From positions 1 to 5,558 of the forward strand of contig JAWWCA010000225.1 of the NCBI GenBank assembly GCA_033720695.1: a stretch of 5,558 nucleotides of DNA, given 5' to 3'. Shown one piece after another: positions 1-5,558 of this stretch. Position 1 is the stretch's first letter. Every line of letters starts with the position of its first letter. Source of the DNA: DATGQT01 sp033720695. GTDB taxonomy: Bacteria > Bacteroidota > Rhodothermia > Rhodothermales > Rubricoccaceae. Below the pieces are notes generated by a model. It worked only from the letters and a program-made list of their open reading frames with translations. It did not search any database and was not told where the DNA came from. The position numbers were made by a program, and so were the translations under genes.

Positions 1-917
1 GCCAGGGGGCCGATATCGGTGTCGTCGGCCATCGGATCGCCGACCTTCAACGCCTCGAACTTGGCGACGAAGCGTTCGGCGAAATCGTCGTAGATGTCGG
101 CATGGACGATGAAACGCTTGGCGGCGATGCACGACTGCCCGTTGTTCTGCACGCGCGCCTGCACGCCGACCTCGACGGCACGGTCGAGGTCGGCGTCGGC
201 GAGGACGACGAAGGCATCGGAGCCGCCGAGCTCGAGGACCGTCTTCTTCAGCACGTCGGCCGCCGCCGTGGCCACGGCGCGGCCGGCGCCCTCGCTCCCG
301 GTGAGGGTCGCCGCCCGGACGCGGCCGTCTCGGACGATCCCCTCGACGGCGTCGGTCTCGACGGGCAGATGCTGGAAGATGCCCGCCTCGAACCCAGCCT
401 CCTGGAAGAGCGCCGCGATCGCGTCGCCGCAGCCGAGCACGTTCTTGGCGTGCTTGAGGAGGCCCACGTTGCCGGCCATCACGGCGGGAGCCGCGAAGCG
501 GAAGACCTGCCAGTAGGGGAAGTTCCACGGCATCACGGCCAGGACGGGACCGAGCGGCGGGTAGGCGACGAGGCTCCGGCCGGCTTCACTCTCGCGCGGC
601 TCGTCGGCGAGGAAGCCGGCGCCGTGGTCGGCGTAGTAGCGGCACACCCACGCGCACTTCTCCGCCTCGGCGACGGCCTGCGTGATCGGCTTCCCCATCT
701 CGCGCGTCATCCGCTCCGCGTGTTGGCGCTTGTCCCGGTCGAGCGCATCGGCCAGGCGGCGGAGCCCCTCGGCCCGCGCCTCGAACGGGGTCTCGCGATG
801 CCGTTCGAAGGCCTCGGCCGCACGGGCGAGCGCCGCCTCGATGCCGTGGGCGTCGAGGAGGTCGTAGGTCTGCAGCGTGGCGCCGGTCGCGGGGTTGGCG
901 GTGGTGTAGGTGGCCAT
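1..917 (-). CDS. NAD(P)-dependent succinate-semialdehyde dehydrogenase-like aldehyde dehydrogenase (C-terminus off the left edge)
   Basis: This enzyme probably oxidises succinic semialdehyde to succinate with NAD(P)+ in the cytoplasm, as in the GABA shunt. The sequence shows 305 residues of an ALDH-superfamily protein; family members are about 455-460 aa, so roughly the last 150 are missing. Reading from the ATG at 917-915, the motif MPWNFPYWQVFRFAAP holds the oxyanion Asn132, LLKHA holds cofactor-binding Lys155, TGSEGAG (206-212) is the Rossmann glycine motif, LELGGSD holds general base Glu229, and GQSCIAAKRF holds catalytic Cys263. The Glu-Cys spacing of 34 matches the superfamily. The MPWNFPYWQ, KHAxNV and ELGGSD wording resembles the Sad/YneI and GabD1 group, which is the basis for the substrate call; another small aldehyde is possible. 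The start is firm: an in-frame stop lies upstream at 1007-1005, with no other ATG, GTG or TTG between. No Shine-Dalgarno precedes it; the leader is pyrimidine-rich. It is divergent from rnc. Confidence 0.9.
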   Translation of the reverse strand, partial: MATYTTANPATGATLQTYDLLDAHGIEAALARAAEAFERHRETPFEARAEGLRRLADALDRDKRQHAERMTREMGKPITQAVAEAEKCAWVCRYYADHGAGFLADEPRESEAGRSLVAYPPLGPVLAVMPWNFPYWQVFRFAAPAVMAGNVGLLKHAKNVLGCGDAIAALFQEAGFEAGIFQHLPVETDAVEGIVRDGRVRAATLTGSEGAGRAVATAAADVLKKTVLELGGSDAFVVLADADLDRAVEVGVQARVQNNGQSCIAAKRFIVHADIYDDFAERFVAKFEALKVGDPMADDTDIGPL

Positions 918-944
918 GACGCAGCAGGAGGCGAGAGGGAGAGA

Positions 945-971
945 GGGCGCGCGGCGCCCCCGGTCGCCGGG
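945..971. repeat. two adjacent short GC-only inverted repeats upstream of the dehydrogenase start
   Basis: GGGCGC at 945-950 and GCGCCC at 954-959 form a perfect 6-bp stem with a 3-base loop. CCCGG at 959-963 and CCGGG at 967-971 form a perfect 5-bp stem, also with a 3-base loop. They share base 959. If the dehydrogenase is transcribed from the AT-rich patch, both lie in its 5' leader, ending 27 bases before the ATG. Such short GC stems arise easily by chance in DNA of this composition, so a function is not established. Confidence 0.3.
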
Positions 972-1017
972 TCGCTCGCGGTGAAAAACAGGCTCGTGCC
1001 CGGATTAAAGTTGCATC

Positions 1018-1053
1018 GGCAGGGACCGGAGCAGGACATTCCCCTGCCTGCTC
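1018..1053 (+). repeat. two overlapping, mutually exclusive inverted repeats upstream of rnc
   Basis: GGCAGGG at 1018-1024 is the exact reverse complement of CCCTGCC at 1042-1048 (17-base spacer). GAGCAGG at 1029-1035 is the exact reverse complement of CCTGCTC at 1047-1053 (11-base spacer). The right arms overlap by two bases, so in RNA the two stems would compete or stack imperfectly. They lie just downstream of the AT-rich patch and about 100 bases before the rnc start, so they would be in the rnc leader if transcription begins in that patch. They could equally be a protein-binding palindrome or chance. Confidence 0.35.
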
Positions 1054-1123
1054 GGCGAGGTGGTTTCGGGGCGACCGCCACGCGGAGGCCGGGCACGCGA
1101 CTCTCACCCGACGCACCTGAACG

Positions 1124-1129
1124 TAAGGA
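1124..1129 (+). promoter_or_regulatory. possible Shine-Dalgarno sequence for rnc
   Basis: TAAGGA contains the AAGGA core complementary to the 16S rRNA 3' end. It ends 10 bases before an in-frame GTG (1140), 14 bases before an out-of-frame ATG (1144), and 22 bases before the in-frame ATG (1152) chosen for rnc. The spacing is therefore better for GTG 1140 than for ATG 1152, which keeps the rnc start open. The dehydrogenase gene and gcvP have no comparable sequence. Confidence 0.35.
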
Positions 1130-1151
1130 CGACGAGGCCGTGAATGGTTCC

Positions 1152-2006
1152 ATGAAGCGAGGGCAGCGGCTCGTCCGCTCGTGGATCGGCGTGTTGCGCC
1201 GGCCCTTCGACGCGCGTCCCCGGGCCGGCCGCGTGCCCCGGCGCCCCCGCGCCGAGGCGACCGCGTCCGGCGTCACCCGCCGCGACATCGAGCGCCTCGT
1301 CGGGATGCCCGTCGGCGACCTCGGGCTCTACGAGCACGCGCTCCGCCACCGCTCCATGTTCCGGGGCACCACCACGACCGGCACCGAGAGCAACGAGCGG
1401 CTGGAGTTCCTCGGCGACGCCGTCCTCGGCGCCGCCGTCGCCGAGCGGCTCTACGACGAGTTCCCCGACCGCGACGAGGGCTTCCTCACCCGCATGCGCG
1501 CCAACCTCGTCAACGGCCAGACCCTCGCCGACTACGCCCGCGCCATCGGCCTCGGCCCGCTCATCCTCATGAGCGACAACATGGCCTCGAGCGAGGGGCG
1601 CGAGAACCAGACCATCCTCGCCGACGCCTTCGAGGCCATCGTCGGGGCCCTCTACCTCGACCTCGGGTTCGGTGCCGCGCGCGGGTTCGTCTTCGACCTC
1701 CTTGACCGGCTCGTGGACCTCCCCGCGGTCTCCGCGCAGCGGAGCAACTACAAGAGCATGCTGCTGGAGTTCGTCCAGGCCCGCGGGTGGCCGCAGCCGA
1801 CCTACGAGGTGGCCGTCGAGGAGGGCCCCAGCCACGACCGCCGCTTCACGATCGACGTGCTCGTGGACGGCGCGGCGCGCGGGCGAGGCACGGCGCGCTC
1901 GAAGAAGCAGGCCGAGCAGGCCGCCGCGCGTGAGGCGCTCGACGCCCTCCGCCGCTTCGAGGACGCCTCCGCCGAGGCGCCGCGCCCGACCAAGACGATC
2001 GGCTGA
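1152..2006 (+). CDS. rnc: ribonuclease III
   Basis: Ribonuclease III is the cytoplasmic, homodimeric, Mg2+-dependent endonuclease that cuts double-stranded RNA, including rRNA precursors. The 284-residue product has the catalytic domain at about 42-190 and a double-stranded RNA-binding domain at about 197-268. The signature NERLEFLGD spans 81-89. All acidic residues known from the E. coli enzyme are present: Glu82, Glu85 and Asp89, Glu109 in RDEG, and Asp158 and Glu161 in LADAFEAIVGALYLD, so it should be active. The binding domain ends with the usual SKKQAEQAAA helix (250-259). At 284 aa it is longer than the usual 220-230 because of a basic N-terminal extension of about 40 residues. ATG 1152 is chosen because it begins an amphipathic basic segment like that of Bacteroidota homologues; GTG 1140 would add four residues. 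The reading frame is open far upstream, but that stretch is antisense to the dehydrogenase and not part of this gene. Confidence 0.96.
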   Translation: MKRGQRLVRSWIGVLRRPFDARPRAGRVPRRPRAEATASGVTRRDIERLVGMPVGDLGLYEHALRHRSMFRGTTTTGTESNERLEFLGDAVLGAAVAERLYDEFPDRDEGFLTRMRANLVNGQTLADYARAIGLGPLILMSDNMASSEGRENQTILADAFEAIVGALYLDLGFGAARGFVFDLLDRLVDLPAVSAQRSNYKSMLLEFVQARGWPQPTYEVAVEEGPSHDRRFTIDVLVDGAARGRGTARSKKQAEQAAAREALDALRRFEDASAEAPRPTKTIG

Positions 2007-2186
2007 CGACGACGTGAGCGCCCCGGGGTCCCCGCGGTCCTCTCGACCCCCCGCGACATTTCACGCGCCCGTCACCGCCGTCCCGGGAGCGCCGTCCCCG
2101 GTCGCGACGTTCGGTCTTCCCCTCGTCAACCCGTGTCCCTGCCCGTGCGTGCGCGCCCCGCGCATGCCCCTCCCGCCCACCCCCGC
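2007..2186. other. rnc-gcvP spacer, weak hairpin, no clear promoter or riboswitch
   Basis: This 180-base spacer is very GC-rich and pyrimidine-rich on the plus strand. GGGGTC at 2025-2030 and GACCCC at 2045-2050 form a perfect 6-bp inverted repeat with a 14-base loop, about 19 bases after the rnc stop. There is no T-tract after it, only ATTT at 2058-2061, so it is at best a weak terminator candidate. I see no paired glycine-riboswitch aptamer, which often precedes gcv genes in other bacteria, no convincing -10-like element, and no Shine-Dalgarno before gcvP. Confidence 0.3.
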
Positions 2187-5060
<2,874 letters not shown>

Positions 5061-5119
5061 CTCCGCCCGTAGGCCACTGGCTTTCCGACTCGCCGCCTCC
5101 CACGCGCCTCGTCTCCCGC
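5061..5119. other. convergent gap between gcvP and the membrane-protein gene, no clear terminator
   Basis: Two genes end tail to tail here, so termination of both transcripts is expected in or near these 59 bases. I see no stem followed by a T-tract in either direction. GCC-ACT-GGC near 5073-5081 is a 3-bp stem followed by CTTTCC, too weak to call. Factor-dependent termination or read-through into the opposing gene is possible. Confidence 0.3.
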
Positions 5120-5558
5120 TTACCCGCGTCGGAGGGGCCCGAGGTGGCGCGTCAGGACGAGGGCGCCCGCGACGCAGCTCCCGAACAGCAGCCCCTCAAC
5201 GCTGCTCAGAACGACCTGCGCGGTGCCGCCGAAGGTCGCCTCGCCGAAGAGGCGGCCGAGGGCGTCGAGCTGGAGCCGGGAGCGGTCGAAGGCGTGCGCC
5301 AGGAGCGCGAGGCTCCCGCCCATGAGGTGGCCCCCGGCGAGGGGGATGAGGGCCCCGGCCACGGCCCCCGCCACCCCGGCTCCTGCCACGGGCCGCCAGC
5401 GCGGGGCGCTGTGGAAGGCCTCGCCCAGCCGCGCGCCCAGGGCGAGGGCGCTGCCGAGCGCGGCCCCCTCCAGCCCCCCGGTCATCCCGCCGGGCGCGCG
5501 TCCGAAGAGGAGGTGGAAGGCGTCCACCCCGAGCAGCTTCGCCGCTCCGCCGACGAGC
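5120..5558 (-). CDS. unrecognised glycine/alanine-rich membrane protein (N-terminus off the right edge)
   Basis: I do not recognise the family. The visible C-terminal 145 residues are mostly Gly, Ala and Leu, with hydrophobic stretches at about 27-42, 57-88 and 113-135 (numbered from the first complete codon at 5557-5555) that look like membrane helices, ending in a basic tail, RHLGPLRRG. Gly-Ser pairs at 35-36, 81-82 and 126-127 recur at 46- and 45-residue intervals. The first and third are in similar settings: LFGRA, then EGAALGS; and LFGEA, then EGLLFGS. This suggests a degenerate repeat of packed helices. Glu30 and Glu121 sit inside or at the edge of hydrophobic segments. The frame is open to the window edge; the GTG at 5527 is probably internal, since in-frame codons upstream (LVGGAAKLLG) continue the same composition. 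The gene converges on gcvP. It could be the membrane-anchoring end of a larger protein whose functional domain lies outside. Confidence 0.65.
   Translation of the reverse strand, partial: LVGGAAKLLGVDAFHLLFGRAPGGMTGGLEGAALGSALALGARLGEAFHSAPRWRPVAGAGVAGAVAGALIPLAGGHLMGGSLALLAHAFDRSRLQLDALGRLFGEATFGGTAQVVLSSVEGLLFGSCVAGALVLTRHLGPLRRG

Larger units (their letters stand above)
918..1151. promoter_or_regulatory. divergent intergenic region, probable promoters for the dehydrogenase gene and rnc
   Basis: The region separates two divergently transcribed genes, so both promoters should lie here unless they are further inside a gene. The only AT-richer patch is about 981-1016, containing GTGAAAAACA and GATTAAAGTTGCAT. 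On the plus strand TAAAGTTG at 1006-1013 resembles the Bacteroidota -7 element TAnnTTTG with one mismatch, but no TTG or TTTG element sits at the expected distance upstream. On the minus strand TTTAAT at 1009-1004 resembles a -10 hexamer, again without a recognisable -35. No exact start of transcription can be assigned. Inverted repeats on both sides of the patch are listed separately. Confidence 0.4.

Noticed and set aside
102..1151. Plus-strand open frame running in frame into rnc, suggesting a 634-residue protein with RNase III at its end
   Set aside because: This stretch is antisense to the dehydrogenase, whose catalytic motifs are all intact, and then crosses the intergenic region. Its translation is low-complexity and matches no domain. 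High GC suppresses stop codons, so it is a shadow.
1104..1835. 243-codon minus-strand open frame opposite rnc
   Set aside because: It is antisense to the conserved RNase III catalytic domain and has the same biased composition; a shadow frame.
2025..2050. GGGGTC/GACCCC inverted repeat as a confident intrinsic terminator for rnc
   Set aside because: The 6-bp stem has a 14-base loop and no T-tract follows; stems of this size are common by chance at this GC content. It is mentioned only within the spacer entry.
2133..2186. In-frame GTG at 2133 as the gcvP start
   Set aside because: The extra 18 residues are Pro/Ala/Arg/His-rich with no likeness to GcvP N-termini. Starting at ATG 2187 gives a beginning (RFAERHLGLGDAEI) typical of the family and the usual length of 957.
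2007..2186. Glycine riboswitch upstream of gcvP
   Set aside because: I could not find the conserved cores or the tandem aptamer layout by eye; the spacer is mostly C-rich sequence with little pairing. An Infernal search would settle it.
5085..5132. CCGAC (5085-5089) with GTCGG (5128-5132) as a bidirectional terminator between the convergent genes
   Set aside because: The stem is only 5 bp with a loop of 38 bases and no T-tract, and one arm lies inside the downstream coding region.

Overview
This is a GC-rich bacterial window (roughly 70% GC by eye) with four protein-coding genes and short spacers. The gene content is ordinary housekeeping metabolism and RNA processing. I see no mobile element, CRISPR array, tRNA, rRNA or obvious recently acquired segment. 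The very high GC, the single-chain glycine decarboxylase, an RNase III with a basic amphipathic N-terminal extension, and two of three visible start codons lacking a Shine-Dalgarno sequence would fit a GC-rich Bacteroidota/Rhodothermota lineage (Salinibacter- or Rubricoccus-like). That assignment is inference and only moderately secure.

Layout. From 1 to 917 on the minus strand is the N-terminal two thirds of an aldehyde dehydrogenase of the succinate-semialdehyde dehydrogenase type; its C-terminus lies beyond the left edge. Positions 918-1151 are a divergent intergenic region with a small AT-rich patch (about 981-1016), two GC-rich short hairpins on the dehydrogenase side, and two overlapping inverted repeats on the other side. 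From 1152 to 2006 on the plus strand is rnc (ribonuclease III, 284 aa). A 180-base spacer follows, then gcvP (2187-5060, plus strand, 957 aa), the complete P-protein of the glycine cleavage system. A 59-base convergent gap separates it from the C-terminal part of an unrecognised glycine- and alanine-rich membrane protein (5120-5558, minus strand), whose start lies beyond the right edge.

How the genes relate. The four genes do not form a visible pathway. The dehydrogenase would feed succinate into the TCA cycle. GcvP releases CO2 from glycine and passes the aminomethyl group to the lipoylated H-protein, whose gene is not in this window. RNase III acts on double-stranded RNA. rnc and gcvP point the same way, but the 180-base spacer gives no strong sign of an operon. 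The most interesting leads are modest: the possible folded leader and odd start region of rnc, and the degenerate three-fold glycine-motif repeat in the unrecognised membrane protein. I found no convincing new biological system here.
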